Of a stretch of DNA of 64,000 nucleotides, positions 24,763 to 36,150 are shown piece after piece. The notes beneath the pieces are model-generated. The model made no database searches and was not told where the DNA came from. It saw only the letters and a list, made by a program, of their open reading frames with translations. The DNA is from Chaenocephalus aceratus (Eukaryota; Chordata; Actinopteri; Perciformes; Channichthyidae), in NCBI GenBank assembly GCA_023974075.1, contig CM043792.1, positions 9,777,456-9,841,455 of the forward strand, read 5' to 3'. How positions within the stretch are numbered: position 1 is the stretch's first letter; each line of letters opens with the position of its first letter. Made by a program: the position numbers and the translations under genes.

Positions 24763-25899
24763 CAAAAGAGATTACAAAAATGTGAAGAGGACAATAAAGG
24801 GTCAATAATGACCAGTTTACCTTTTTTGTTCAATTAAAGAAAAATAGTGATCTCATGTACAAGTCATGTAAAAAAGAAAAGATTAAAAAAAATAAATAAA
24901 TAGATCTCAACATTACGGGATAATATAATATGATAATATATCGTAAAATAATCCAACTGGATGGTATTTTTGAACCTTTATTAAACAAAATGGTAAAATG
25001 TGTTTTTTTTGGTTGGAATGCAAATTAAAGCTAAAATATATAGAGTGGCTGAAACTTCCGTTCAGTCAGAAGGAAATGATAATAATAGTGAGTGTTTGTA
25101 TTTTTAAACAAGGTGTCTTGTAGCTTAATGGCAGTATAATGATAAGAAAGAACAAAGAAGATGAAAAAAAAAACTAAATCAGTTGAAAAGAAGTCAGAGT
25201 GAATGTGCTTAATGTGCCTTAAAACGGATTAATCTTCTAAAACTAAATGAAATCCAGGGGAAGGGTACTTCATCATGAAAGCCATGAAACGCATGTGAAA
25301 AGAACAAAACGTAATATTCTTTAGAAACAACCGGAGGACCTTTTTAAAAAGGATAAAAGGAGAAACTATGAAGAAAAAAGGCAAATGACAAAGTAGCACT
25401 ATTATTACAGGATCCTGTGCGGTGTAATATAATGTCCTCATTAAACATTTGTGTTGGATCTCTAATTAGTTAGCGTTCTTGTCTCTTTGCACCGAGAGTT
25501 GTGTCAGTTTCAAGTAGAGCTGTCACCGAGCCCCGAGCGTGGTTTATTAGTGAGTTTCTCGATGCAAACAGTTTCTCTCCGGTCACTGAAAAACTAAGAT
25601 TACAGCAGCGGATCTGATGTTAAAAATGCCTAGTCAAAAGTTGTAATGCAAGCCGCTCTGACAAACATCAGTGCACTGAGCCAATGAAACCACAGCAGGA
25701 CGCCCAGCTTCCTCTGTCATCTCCCTGACAAATCAGCAGACTGAGCATCTCAGCTCATCACTCCACAACACATAGGCAAGGTGGGACTCAGAGACAGTCA
25801 ATGTATTTAATTCCACTTCAATACACATGTCAGCTTTCTAGGATTACTTTGAAATACCTGTTTCTTGAACTCTTAAGTTTGGTGGATGTCAGGTGCAAA
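24763..25899. other. A+T-rich non-coding stretch
   Basis: A-rich runs near 24870-24905 and 25155-25185. No gene or repeat boundary was identified. Confidence 0.3.
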
Positions 25900-26235
25900 T
25901 GTGCTACAAAGGCCCAATACATTTCAATTAGGAGAAACGCGCTGCAGCGTTTAGAAAACTTAACAGACTCGGCCAAATGTATAATCCCCGATAGTCACCA
26001 AGCGCTCCAGTTCCAGCTGTGTGCATCACTTTTCAAGTTGTTCCTGTTTCCATGGTGTTTCGATCGTCTTGTAGCATTTTGTATTTTAATTGTTTCAATT
26101 ATGCAGCGCTTTTTGTAAATGTTGCATATTATTTTGTCAAGCCTGAATTTGTTTTAAATGCTGCACCTGTTGTGAAGTTGGAGATGTTTCTTCATTTTAA
26201 TGTGTTTTTTGCACAAAATCGTTTTTGAAAGTGAA
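25900..26235. repeat. Dispersed repeat R1, copy 1
   Basis: It shares GAGAAACGCGCTGCAGCGTT, AGCTGTGTGCATCACTTTT and TATGCAGCGCTTTTTGTAAAT with a diverged copy at about 51245-51550. The class is unknown. The frame open across 25801-26118 overlaps the repeat and is probably not a gene. Confidence 0.55.
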
Positions 26236-26835
26236 GCGCGTTTCCCATAATGAAAGTGTGTTGGGCCATTGTAACAAATGTGCACTTGTCGGCTACCATA
26301 CTTAAGACCAGATTTGCAATATTTGGACATTTATTTAACCAAAAACCTTTGTTTTAACTTTCTAGTTTTTAATCTCTGCCACGGTTTATATCCCTCTTCA
26401 GGTTAAAGTTATGCTCATTAAAATGTGAAGAAGACCATTGTTTAGTTTTCTTTCACACCGTAACCGACTGGACTGATGTATGCCTGAGGATGTCTTGAGC
26501 TTGCCAGTGGCAAAACTAAAAGTTAAATTAAAACTGCCTCTCAATCCTTCTCTCTAAATCTCTAACTAAATGTCTTGTTTTATTATACCGTAAATCTACT
26601 ATAGCTGAAATGAGATGAGAAACTGTAGTATGTGCTCATGTGTTTTAATGTTGGCTTCTGCCTGCATATGCTTAATGAATGGCAGGTTTTCCTATTAAAA
26701 GAAATCTCTGAGCAGGACACATTTTTGATACTAAATATCTTGGTTTCTTATTTTCTCAGGGTACATTGTTCTGTTGTAATGCGCATTGCATTTGATATTG
26801 ACATAATCCAAAAGTAACAAAGTAATCATGTTACA
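26236..26835. other. Non-coding stretch, nothing recognised
   Basis: No coding frame of interest and no repeat boundary seen. Confidence 0.3.
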
Positions 26836-27918
26836 TTACATCTTAGGGCTGTCAAACGATTACAATTTTTAATCAGATTAATCACAGCTTAAAAATTAAT
26901 TAATCATGATTAATCACCATTCGAACTATGTCCAAAATATGCCATTTATTTATGTATATTGTTGTGGGAATGGAAAGATAAATGAAAGCAGGCGGATATA
27001 TCCATTTAACATACAGTATGTATGTTTATTATAACATTTTTCTGCATGTCAAAATGAAAGACAACCCACACACCTATCAATCATCAAACCGTGGGGTCTT
27101 AATTCATTACGTGTTGATTTCTATCAACGGGGGAGTACTTCGGAAAGTCGACAGAGGGGGGGGGGGGGCTGGGGGCTAGTGGAGTACTTCGTGACCACAG
27201 AGTGTGAACCTTGTGATCAGCTGTTTTAGCGCAGTTCTCCAGTGATGGGGGGAGTCTCCCTCCGCAGCCGGTTGGCGTAGTTTTGGCACAGTTCCGTTGT
27301 ACAGACCGACGTTAACAGCAGCCCTGTCTGTGCACACGGAGACCGACTCTGTCGTCCGGTGATCTAACCGCCTTCTGGAAAAGCTTCACAAGTACGTCGG
27401 TACGCAAATGCGCTTTGTGACACAAGTGACGGTACGCATTTCAGATTACGCACATAACCTGCGTACCAGTTATGTGCACCCCTGTACCAGAGCCATATTA
27501 TTACTATTATATGGCTCTGCCCTGTACTACAGCAAGAGTATTCTCCGCCGGGACTTCCTGCAACAACACCACGCCGTTATCAAAGATGTTCTATTGAGAA
27601 GACGATCACTACGTGACAAAAGTTTTCAAAACCGTGGCGACTGAAATCAATCTTACTAACTGCTGTCTGTGCAATTTACTCCGCGCGAGTTGGCAGACTT
27701 TATTTTGCTTACTTTAACATCATTTTTCATGGTGGGGCTAAGCCATTTCTTGGTATGGGTGTAGCCTACCCCAGCCATACCCTGGCGCTGCCACTGGTGG
27801 CACGTATGGGGCGGGCCATTCTGCACATGCGTTAAATGCGTTAAATATTTTAACGCAATTAATTCAAAAAATTAATTACCGCCGTTAACGCGATAATTTT
27901 GACAGCACTATTACACCT
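26836..27918. mobile_element. hAT-type non-autonomous element with TAGGGCTGTC termini
   Basis: The 1067-bp unit (26844-27910) begins TAGGGCTGTCAAACGATTAC. Its right end, on the other strand, begins TAGTGCTGTCAAAATTATCG. It is flanked by TTACATCT (26836-26843) and TTACACCT (27911-27918), an 8-bp duplication with one mismatch, which is the hAT hallmark. The subterminal parts are rich in TTAATC/TTAACGC motifs. The interior holds a G run near 27155-27170 and an 8-kDa frame at 27408-27644 without a recognisable domain. Confidence 0.75.
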
Positions 27919-28403
27919 ATATGTTGATACTCATCTAACTTTTCTAGATGTAGCTAGTTGTTGTAACAATTAGGAATACATTTTCAAAGTATGTAGCTGG
28001 TTGGCATTTAACGTCAGAAACATTGTCAATGAACATCATATTGCAGGATCCTCAAATGTTAACTTTCTTGTCTGGCAGGGTTTGTATCTGTGGAACATAG
28101 AAATACTATGTTGATATAACAGCCTCCGCTGTTCTACTTTTAGACTTTACTGAACATTTTGGAACCTGGCTGGAGAGATCTGCCTCTCTTCAGCCACCAG
28201 AGCATTAGCCAGGTCTAACACTGATGTTGGCTGATAAGGCCTGGCTCCTGTTCAGCTAAAGGTTTTAGCATGCAGTTATTTCACACCAAGCTGGGAGCAA
28301 CTAGTGGTCAGTAGACCAGGATATGTGAGACATTGTGTTGTATTTTGTATGCCGTTGTATTCATTTGAATTAAAAATAAAAAGCCTAAACAAATACATGT
28401 GGT
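27919..28403. other. Non-coding stretch, nothing recognised
   Basis: Mixed composition, no coding frame of note. Confidence 0.3.
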
Positions 28404-28915
28404 ATTAAAGGTCCCATATTATACTGTTTTTCATCAATACATTATAGGTCTCAGATATATACAAAACATGTCTCTGAAGTGTTTGGCTCAAAATACCAAA
28501 CAGATCATTGTAGCATTACCCATAATCCCCTCTGTTTCAGCCCTGTTTCAAAAGTGCTGATTCTCTGTCTGTTACTTTAGATGAAGCTAAGGAGCCACTC
28601 CCCACGCCCCTCTGAGATATTTAGTTAAAAATAATTCAATGGTGCTCTAGGAGGAGGTTCAGGTGATGAGGTGGGGGGGGGGTTACCTTGGGTGGTGATT
28701 GGCTAATGGTTACACAAGCCAAAAAATCGTTATGACATCATAAAGTAGCCAAAATCTGATCAGCTCATTTTCAGACAGGTTTTTATATAAATGGATCAGG
28801 ACAAAAAGTGAGCGAATCTTTTGCCCTGAAACATTCAAAATCTCTTTACACAGAGGGGACACATGTTGATGTAGAAAATACATGAAAAAGTGGATTTTGC
28901 ATAGGTGACCCTTAA
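28404..28915 (+). mobile_element. MITE (family M2), AGGTCCCATATTATAC / AGGGTCACCTATGC ends
   Basis: It starts AAAGGTCCCATATTATAC and ends, read on the other strand, AAGGGTCACCTATGCAAAAT. It shares TAGGTCTCAGATATAT, ACATGTCTCTGAAGTGTTT and GTTTCAAAAGTGCTGATT with the copy at 40.9 kb. No transposase frame is present. It is probably a hAT-derived MITE. Confidence 0.65.
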
Positions 28916-28924
28916 AGTCTACTA

Positions 28925-29042
28925 CTTTAAGGGTAGTAGTCTGAAGAGAGAAAATAGGATATACTATGCTCATTTGTATTTTGTGCCTCTCCTTAGACAT
29001 GTTTGCATACAGGAAAAAAAATCATGATAGGGTCCCTTTAAA
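28925..29042 (+). mobile_element. Short MITE remnant next to the M2 copy
   Basis: The piece includes ACTATGCTCATTTGTATTTT, GTGCCTCTCCTTAGACATGT and the 3' end ATCATGATAGGGTCCCTTT. It looks like a deleted M1-type copy with both ends but little interior. Confidence 0.5.
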
Positions 29043-30585
29043 GAGTTATTACATTGCTTGATTGACAGTATAGTTAATTTTTTATTCCGTCCAATTACTG
29101 TAGCTGTGTTCACATCAACTGATCCAACTCTTGGTTTGGCACTTCAAAATGCAGTCTGTTTAAGGCTGCCAACATTTCATTCATCACAAGTTTATTTCAA
29201 ATTAACTATCGGCGCCAACTACTATATGGTGGAAATATTCCATCAACCTACAGTAATTAAACTGCGAGTCTCCCTGATTAAGAACGAGCACAGTTGATTG
29301 AAAACCATCAGTGGTCAACTGAATGTCGTAAGATACATTTGTCTGCCTGCATTTGAGGCTAAAATGTTCTTATTGTAAGTAGCACAGAGATATAGTGCTG
29401 TACTCCTAGTGAGGCGGCAAACAGCCAAATTAGTGCGAGAATATCCGCAACAAATGGCTCCTGGCAAGACACTGAGCCCATTATCTGATCAGATTTGACC
29501 ACACATTTGTCAGTCCATTCAGCTGAAAAAGACATCACAAGTGGGTAATGTGGCAGCCGGCGCTGACCTCAGACTTGGGGAGAGGTTTCCAGCACTCAGT
29601 GACTAGTCTTTCCTCCTACTTTGGAGTTCTTAAGTCAGGACTTCATGAATGAACCTTAATGTGACAGAGAAATTGGGGATCACTTTCTCTGTCTGGCTCT
29701 GCCAACAGTTTGATGATATCGACGACTAGATGGCGTGAAGGCGGGAGACTCCAAAGAGAGGATTAGAGAGGGGAGATAAGGCTATCCACTGTAATTAAGC
29801 CCTATCTCTGTACAGCCACTGAAGAAAATAAATCACCCTTCAGAGCTTGCCAGTGTTGAAATGCATGAACAATTATTCAATAATTAATCGTTATACATGC
29901 AGGCTCCAAACACTAATAGGACACATTTTAACTACAGCATTAAATTAAATTAAGTCGGAATGCATTTAAGATCAATGTAATAGATCACCTATTTAACCTT
30001 TTTTAATCACTCTAATGTAATTGTATTTGCTCTGTTATCAAGCTTTTTATGATGTGCCCTATGTTCATTTCCCATTCCAGCCATGTTTAATTGAGAATAG
30101 AGATGTATAGGGTGTGGCACCAGACATACCAGTGGAGACATAACGCAGGGCCCTGGGGGAAGGTGCCAGCGTGGATATACAGTGCTGGAACAGGCTGAGG
30201 ATGACATGCAGATGAGGTCAAACATGACATTACAGAGTATTAAAGCAGGTAGTTTTACAGAACGTGAGCAAGTCCGCACAGCAGTCCTACTCTGCTTGAC
30301 TTTTATAAACACATGGTACCTGCTAAGTCATTACCCTTGTTTTAGTGAAAGTAATGCCTTATACGTTTTCATTGTTTTTGCTCTAAATATTTTATCTAAA
30401 GGGCACAAATATAAAGACTAAATGGGGTCTCACAGAGGACAGTCAGAATGTCAGGGAAATTATTTGATAAAGTTGATTAAAATGTTGTCAAGATGTCAGA
30501 AAATGAATGTATGTCACTTTGAGGCTACCCAGCTGGAAGCATCACTATATGTCACTATATACTAATAAAAGTATACCTAAAAAAA
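29043..30585. other. Non-coding stretch, no gene recognised
   Basis: Small frames only. Balanced-composition parts near 29530-29860 might be conserved non-coding DNA; this is unproven. Confidence 0.3.
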
Positions 30586-31160
30586 ATACCTTGGACAGGA
30601 GGGGGCAACTCAAGTGGTTGCAAAATGTAGTCATATTGTATTGAAATCTATGAGAAAATGATCCAACTTCCAACGTGATTTATTACCTGATTTAACATAT
30701 TCCTAATGAGTGTATGGTCTCAAATGATAGTTTCAAGTCTACTTTAATAAAGCTTGATTAGTCCAGCAGATATGTGAAATATCTGAAAGAATTGTGCTTT
30801 TGATGATAAAAGCATGACATTTGGCACACTGTTAGAGCATGCCCTAAGGAAGATCTTTGGCTATAGGGCCATCGCAAATGTGTCCAATGGCGCCAATGGA
30901 GGCCATTTTGAAAATGGCCGCCATTGGCGCCATTGGACAAATTGGTGGTTATTTTACCAGTAGTTTAGGATCTAGACCACCTAGGAACTTGATGCTGGTG
31001 GCTTATCCTACATTTTCAAGGATGGGGAATACATTGGTACTATTTACAACATGCTAGAATGTAGCTAACTATATGTGTCTGGTATTCAGGGAACAGAATA
31101 CACAGTAAACCATTAACATATTTATTATGGTGAAGTAATAATACATGTTACATAATATAT
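30586..31160. repeat. Probable dispersed repeat with a 59-nt palindrome
   Basis: The segment starting near CCTTGGACAGGAGGGGGCAA and running to about 31100 looks, from memory, like a repeat found often in fish genomes. Its edges are not visible here. It lies directly downstream, in transcription sense, of the minus-strand Cys-rich gene fragment, so both may belong to one mobile unit. It contains the palindrome listed separately. Confidence 0.4.
30881..30939. repeat. 59-nt near-perfect palindrome
   Basis: Left arm 30881-30909, one central base at 30910, right arm 30911-30939. Of 29 base pairs, 28 match; the exception is A at 30900 against the G at 30920 (the perfect mirror would be C). The arms begin TGTCCAATGGCGCCAATGG. 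As RNA or single-stranded DNA it would form a hairpin with practically no loop. Confidence 0.95.
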
Positions 31161-31194
31161 ATGAAATATTACAGGTTTTCAACTAAATGCAGAG

Positions 31195-31573
31195 TTAGTT
31201 CTGAAAACACAGTCCACCACAGTGGCAAAGGGCACTGCACTGAATTGCTGCCTTGACACATTTGCATTGTCCACTGCACCCCTTTTTGCATCCACAGCGG
31301 AGGAGTTCACGAAAGGCCTGGTAATGTGGTCCAGTAAACCTCCCATCCACCTGTGGCCTTCCTCTTCCACCCCCAGTCACCTGGAGATGGGAGTTCAGGG
31401 GTTGCAAACATCATCTGTCCCAAGCAGTGACCAGCTTGGAAGGCAGCTCTCTTTGTGTGCTGAATCAATGCTGCTTGTGTTGGGGGGAATCCTTCAATTG
31501 TTCTACCTTTCTGGGTGAAGAGCTGCTTGCGTGCCTGATTGACTGACTCCTGGCTGCTAGTGCTGTCATACAA
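31195..31573 (-). pseudogene. Cys-rich (CXC-like) protein fragment, frameshifted
   Basis: The minus strand from 31573 reads YDSTSSQESVNQARKQLFTQ, then GRTIEGFPPTQAALIQH, PSPGDWGWKRK and WTTLPG. After a single-base frameshift near 31312 it continues RELLRCGCKKGCSGQCKC and a further five cysteines (CSALCHCGGLC) to a TAA at 31195-31197. The closely spaced cysteines resemble tesmin/TSO1-type CXC (CRC) clusters. From memory, this whole block recurs as a C-terminal domain in uncharacterised predicted proteins of fish and invertebrates, which would fit a mobile-element or expanded gene family. Function is unknown. No upstream exon was identified, though one could join near 31580. One frameshift suggests a fairly young pseudogene or a sequencing error. 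Confidence 0.6.
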
Positions 31574-31886
31574 TACCAGAGAGCATTGTCACACTCACTT
31601 GCTGGATATCTGCTGTTCCTTTTGTAAATTAATATCTCATTTAGAGTAAACTAGACGATAAAGCAGCATCTGCTTTAAGGCGGGGCTACCTAATGATTGA
31701 CAGGTCCCTTTCATGCTGTGCTGCTCTTCATGTTTTCGCCTTACAACTTGAACCCTTTCAATGTGTCAGAAGTTGCTGAGAGGTAATGAAAAATGTTGTT
31801 CAACAGACCAATAGCTGACAGCACAGTGGCTTTGTCAACCAATTTATTTACGTAATTGTGACCAATTGTACTGCATTGTTTTAAAG
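31574..31886. other. Non-coding stretch next to the Cys-rich fragment
   Basis: No further exon of the Cys-rich gene was recognised. It contains AAGGCGGGGCTACCTAATGA, possibly part of the same repeat unit. Confidence 0.3.
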
Positions 31887-31925
31887 TATTGGGTGTAACG
31901 GTATCCGTATTCGTCCCATACCGTT

Positions 31926-32004
31926 ACGGTTCGGACGTCACGGTTCGGACGTCACGGTTCGGACGTCACGGTTCGGACGTCACGGTTCGGACGTCACGGT
32001 TCGG
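31926..32004. repeat. 14-bp tandem array ACGGTTCGGACGTC
   Basis: Five complete copies of ACGGTTCGGACGTC plus a sixth partial one, start to start every 14 bp. They lie in the subterminal part of the hAT element. The same ACGGTTCGG word occurs in opposite orientation near the right end (32860-32912), so the units may be expanded transposase-binding sites. Confidence 0.9.
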
Positions 32005-32205
32005 CATATGCAGTCACACGACGAATACGCCTTTTTTACGAGTGGGAAAAAAGTCTGTCATTCAGGGCAGTATCCACTACACTATTTATAATCCAGGGGG
32101 CGGTATTGCGCCTAAAAGCTGTTTGCCAGCCGCCCTTAAACAACAAATGAAGAACAAGAAGCAACACAACAACAAAACGAACTAAATACAAGAAGAAAAG
32201 TTAGT

Positions 32206-32530
32206 ATGGTGAGTTCAGATAACACACAGGAGCTAGAAGACCCACCTGCTTCTTTTAAATCAGCTGTGTGGGAACATTTCGGGTTCCCTGTGGACTACAA
32301 TAACGATGAAGTGTGCGAGTGGTGGATCCGACGAGGACGGTGTGTCGGCGTTGTTAGATAGCGGTGCTGTATGCTAATGGGAACACACGCCAAACATGCT
32401 AAATCATATCAGAAGGCATCAGCCAGATTTGCCAATCACTGGAGCCCGGCCAAAGACAACAGCTGTTCAACAGCTGATCCCCGCTGTTTTTAAGAAGCCA
32501 ATAGACATGAAAGCCATGAAACCAAAATAA
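32206..32530 (+). pseudogene. BED zinc-finger remnant of a hAT transposase
   Basis: From ATG at 32206 the frame reads MVSSDNTQELEDPPASFKSA then VWEHFGFPVDYNNDE and a Cys-containing stretch to a TAG near 32360. In a shifted frame further on, NMLNHIRRHQPDLP supplies the paired histidines of a BED finger. The frame then runs TAVQQLIPAVFKKPI to TAA at 32530. BED fingers are the N-terminal DNA-binding modules of many hAT (ZBED-type) transposases. The order Trp-Phe block, Cys pair, His pair and linker is right, but a stop and a frameshift break it, and no RNase-H or dimerisation part follows. Confidence 0.7.
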
Positions 32531-32936
32531 ATAACGGAAGCTATTGGCATATGTTTTTCAACGACTTTGCGCTCTTGAAACACTTGCTTATTATTTATGA
32601 TGTAATATTTTCAAGACATTTTTTTTTGTTTTACAGCTTGATGAAACCTTTTAGTTTCACATCAGCCATTATAGATAATATGTCATCTGAGTGTGTGTGT
32701 GGTACTGTTTATGGTGTGTTTTAACTGTTTAATACAGTTAATTATTCAAAATGTCAGAGTTCCTTATTTTGAAACTGAAACTTGCACTACTGTTGAAAAA
32801 TAAATAACAACAAACCTGGAATTATGAATTTGGGAATTTTTTTTGCTTTTTCTTGTTGTACCGAACCGTACCGAACCGTGACCCCGAAACCGAGGTACGA
32901 ACCGAACCGTGACTTCTGTGAACCGTTACACCCCTA

Positions 32937-33961
32937 ATTTAATGTTACATTTTTGTAAATATCAGCTAAGATCAGTGATATTTGACTATACTATCCAGAC
33001 ATCTTCCTGTCAGATGCCAGGCATAGTTGAGATACCAAATATACCCATTTCTCAAGACCCCACGTATCAGCTGTTAGAATAAAAAAAATGCCATTTTGAG
33101 AGTGGTGAACAGCTCTTATCACAACAAGGGAGGAAGGGAAAAATATATCATATGTGTTATGATTCTAACTAAGTGCAGATACATTCATATAAGTCCATCC
33201 TTCATCCTGAGCAATTTCCCACTCACCTGATCATAACTTCAAGGAGCAAGGCATCAATGGAGCACACATCTCACAATATTTTTCACAAAGCAAAGAAAGA
33301 ACTGTGCGCTTTTACATTTTTACAAATAAATTGCCCCTCAGCATGCAGAAAGGTTATTATCTATTCACAAATATATGCATTTTCATTAAAAAATCATATT
33401 TTTTCTGCAGTAAAACAATTGCAGTGCGCTCTACCTCCTAGAGTTAAGCTCCCTTCGCTTGTTGCTTGGTTAGAGGAGCTCTCCCAGGTCTGTGCTGGGA
33501 AGTCAGGAAGTCAGAACCAAAAATATATTAGACATGAATAAAACAGAAGTTCTCTTTGAAATGATGTGACATTTCCATATCAACTGGAATAAAAACATTG
33601 TGGTACCCTTGATCTGGTTATGTGAAACTGAGCCAAGCAGTGAGATACTGTGATGTTTGATGTTCTGCTGAGGGTTAGAGTCAGGCGGCCAGCTGGTGGT
33701 TGGACGGACAAACGTCTGAATTCCTCTAAACACTGTGGTCAAACACACAGAGAGATCTGAGGCAACACACATGGGTGTGTGAGATAACAACACAGTTTTA
33801 CACACACCAACACAGTATGTTAAAGGTGATGCGTATCTCTGTTCAGACCATGCAGTATCATGGTCAAATGCTGTCCTATCTGTAAGCTCTTGGTGTTCAA
33901 AATACATCAATACAAGTATATTCACATAGATAACTGAACATTTTGTTTTGACTTTTACATT
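32937..33961. other. Non-coding stretch, no gene recognised
   Basis: Frames of 122 (plus, 33173-33541) and 156 codons (minus, 33503-33973) are open but have no recognisable domain. They overlap each other and a MITE edge, and are probably fortuitous. Confidence 0.3.
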
Positions 33962-34392
33962 TAAAGAGGACATAGGCTATTATGCTAATTTTCAGGTTCA
34001 TATTTGTATGTTGTGCCTCTACTTTGACATGTCTCTATGCTTTAATGTTCAGAAAGCTCTTTATTTTTCTCATACTGCCTGTGCTGCAGCACCTCTTTTC
34101 ACCCTCTGTCTGAAACCAGAGCCCAGTCTGCTCTGATTGGTTAGCTGACTTGCTTTGTTGTGATTGGTCAACCGCTTACAGATGTGTAAGAAACGTCCTG
34201 TTCCTTAGCCTATAACGTACAATGTGTTGGAGCACTAGCCAATAGAAGCGCGAGTGTTACATAGTGATGTTACAGAAGAGAGAAACTCCTTCTGGTGGAT
34301 ATTAGCCTTTGTGGACCATTTGCTGTACCTGCACAAAATCATATACAACACCCAACAGGAAAGAGAAAACCCCAAAAAGTATAATATGGGAA
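33962..34392 (+). mobile_element. hAT-type MITE copy (family M1)
   Basis: It begins AAGAGGACATAGGCTATTATGC-like sequence and has the full family core (CTGCCTGTGCTGCAGCACCT, TGCTCTGATTGGTTAGCTGA, ACATAGTGATGTTACAG). It ends AAAAAGTATAATATGGG. It lies about 100 bp upstream of the TACACTGTAA unit. Confidence 0.75.
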
Positions 34393-34756
34393 AGACATCG
34401 AAAACATTTTATATAATATGTTTGATAGATTAATAAGTATATTTTCTTAATTAGCCACCGTTTTCCAAAGCCAGATGCTCATTGTTGTTATAGTACACTG
34501 TAAGCAATTGCTGTTAATTTACAGCCAATTTTCAACACTAATTCACGTATTCATGTAATACGATTTTGTACTGTAGTTAGTAATGCATTGTGGGCTGGCC
34601 AATGTGAAGCAGCAGCACAGGGACCCTAAACAGTATGCTAATGTTTTAAAGTACAACACAACAGTATTTTTTGGAAATTGGCGGTAATATTGGGGCTGGA
34701 TAAGAAACGTCATTAGGAGAGCAGCATTCTGATGTTGCTATTACTTTAACTTTCAG

Positions 34757-36068
34757 GTGGAAACGGGCAAGTCACTACTGGACGGCGATGGATGATCACC
34801 CTTGAGGGCCGTGTCATATCTGAGGGCATCACCCCAACCTTTTTGACGGGACTTGCTGCTGTCTTTGCGATCTACTATGTATTCAACCTTCAGTATCAGG
34901 AAGAGGCAGCCTGTACTCTGGAATTCATTCAGAGGTAAGACTTTAATTTACAATTAAAATCTTTGAAACCTGAATAACCACAAATCATTACTTTTCACAC
35001 TTAAAGGGATAGTTTGGATTTTTTTAACATAAGATGGTATTAGTTACTTACCGGTATTGACACAGACATTAACTCAGGCAGGCAGTCATACATTTCCCTG
35101 CCAGCTGGTCAATAGTTCTGCTATTGTTGTCAATAGCAGAACATGGGGTCAGTTAACAAAAACATGAACCATTCACACGAGAATACAACATATATTGAGT
35201 AATTCTGCTGCTTGATGCTCTTGTACTCTGTACAAACTCTGTATATCTTGAAAATATTTCGTTGTTAATTATGTGTATTACTATTCAGTGTAGCCGATTC
35301 CAATATCAAGCCGCCAATAAGCTTGAATAGAGGCGTAATATGTGAACTGGCTCCTGTGCGTAGTAATACACTGGCAATTTTCAACAAATTAAATAGTTCC
35401 AATAAGGAACTATTTCATTTTTTTTCTATAAGGGTCTGATAGGAAAAATCAAGCAGCGCAATTACACTAAATACCCCATTATGTCAGTACCGGTTAGCAA
35501 CTCATATCACCTTATGGAATACAACCCAAACTACCCCTTTAAGACAACAAAGTGTTCCTAATAGTTTTCCATTCAGACTCTGATCTTAATATTTTTCTGA
35601 TTTCAGGCGCTTCCTTGGTATCAACCCAGAGAGAGGAACAAAGGCCATCCGGGGCAAGGTTGTCTCCAAGAAGACGGCTGTGATCGTCCAGAAGAAGTCT
35701 GCCACAGTCAACACACACGTCTCCACACTACTAAAGAACCTCCTTGACTTTGAATGGGACTTCATATACTGTAGGTCAGTGAGCTCTCTCTCGTCTCTCA
35801 CTCTCTCACTCCATGTGTTGTTTTGACAGACTGACGTTGCCACATTATGCCACAAGACACTTTGGTATTACCAGCTTTATAAGCATTGTTATAGTACATT
35901 CCCGATTCTAGAGTTATTTTTGATTAATTATTTAGTTTGTTGCTGTTGTACAGTGGCAACACTGGTAAGGAGAGGAACAAGGACCAGCAAGGTGTTGGTC
36001 ATCTCTACCTGAACCAGAAGATTCCTCTTTCTATCAGGACTGTCCGCACCCATCCAGAATCTTCCTGA
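34757..36068 (+). CDS. Three-exon uncharacterised protein, C-terminal part
   Basis: Exons 34757-34934, 35607-35774 and 35954-36068 are all open and joined in the same phase (2). Acceptors are TTTCAG, TTTCAG and GTACAG. Donors are GTAAGA and GTCAGT. Together they give about 150 residues. Exon 1 includes MITLEGRVISEGITPTFLTG and a hydrophobic stretch LAAVFAIYYVFNLQY, then CTLEFIQR. Exon 2 has RFLGINPERGTKA, basic GKVVSKKTAVIVQKK and NLLDFEWDF. Exon 3 ends at TGA 36066-36068. From memory, blocks like TLEFIQR, INPERGTK and LLDFEWDF recur at the C-termini of many predicted, uncharacterised fish proteins, so this is probably a member of a multicopy family. No upstream exon or promoter was identified; it could be a 5'-truncated copy or use a distant first exon. 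No function can be assigned. Confidence 0.6.
35001..35542. mobile_element. MITE in intron 1, TTAAAGGGATAGTTTGG termini
   Basis: The left end reads TTAAAGGGATAGTTTGGATT. The right end, on the other strand, reads TTAAAGGGGTAGTTTGGG. TTAA stands at both edges, compatible with a TTAA-duplicating (piggyBac or Kolobok) origin. It also contains the perfect 12-bp hairpin GTTCTGCTATTG/CAATAGCAGAAC near 35115-35142. No coding frame is present. It fills most of the intron between exons 1 and 2. Confidence 0.7.
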
Positions 36069-36150
36069 AGTGAAGCATGCACCTACCTCAGAGGACTATT
36101 TCAAGAGGCAAAGCACAAGCCCCACATTTAGCTATTGCTGCATATTTTGT

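Larger units (their letters stand above)
31887..32936 (+). mobile_element. hAT element, GGGTGTAACGGT termini, decayed
   Basis: The left end reads TTGGGTGTAACGGTATCCG. The right end, on the other strand, reads TAGGGGTGTAACGGTTCACA. Flanks TTTTAAAG and ATTTAATG could be a worn 8-bp duplication (6 of 8 match). A direct array of 14-bp units follows the left terminus, and the interior has a broken BED zinc-finger reading frame, which fits hAT transposases. The rest of the transposase is absent, so this is an internally deleted derivative. Confidence 0.75.

Noticed and set aside
33503..33973. 156-codon minus-strand frame
   Set aside because: No domain seen; it runs into an M1 MITE edge and overlaps an opposite frame.
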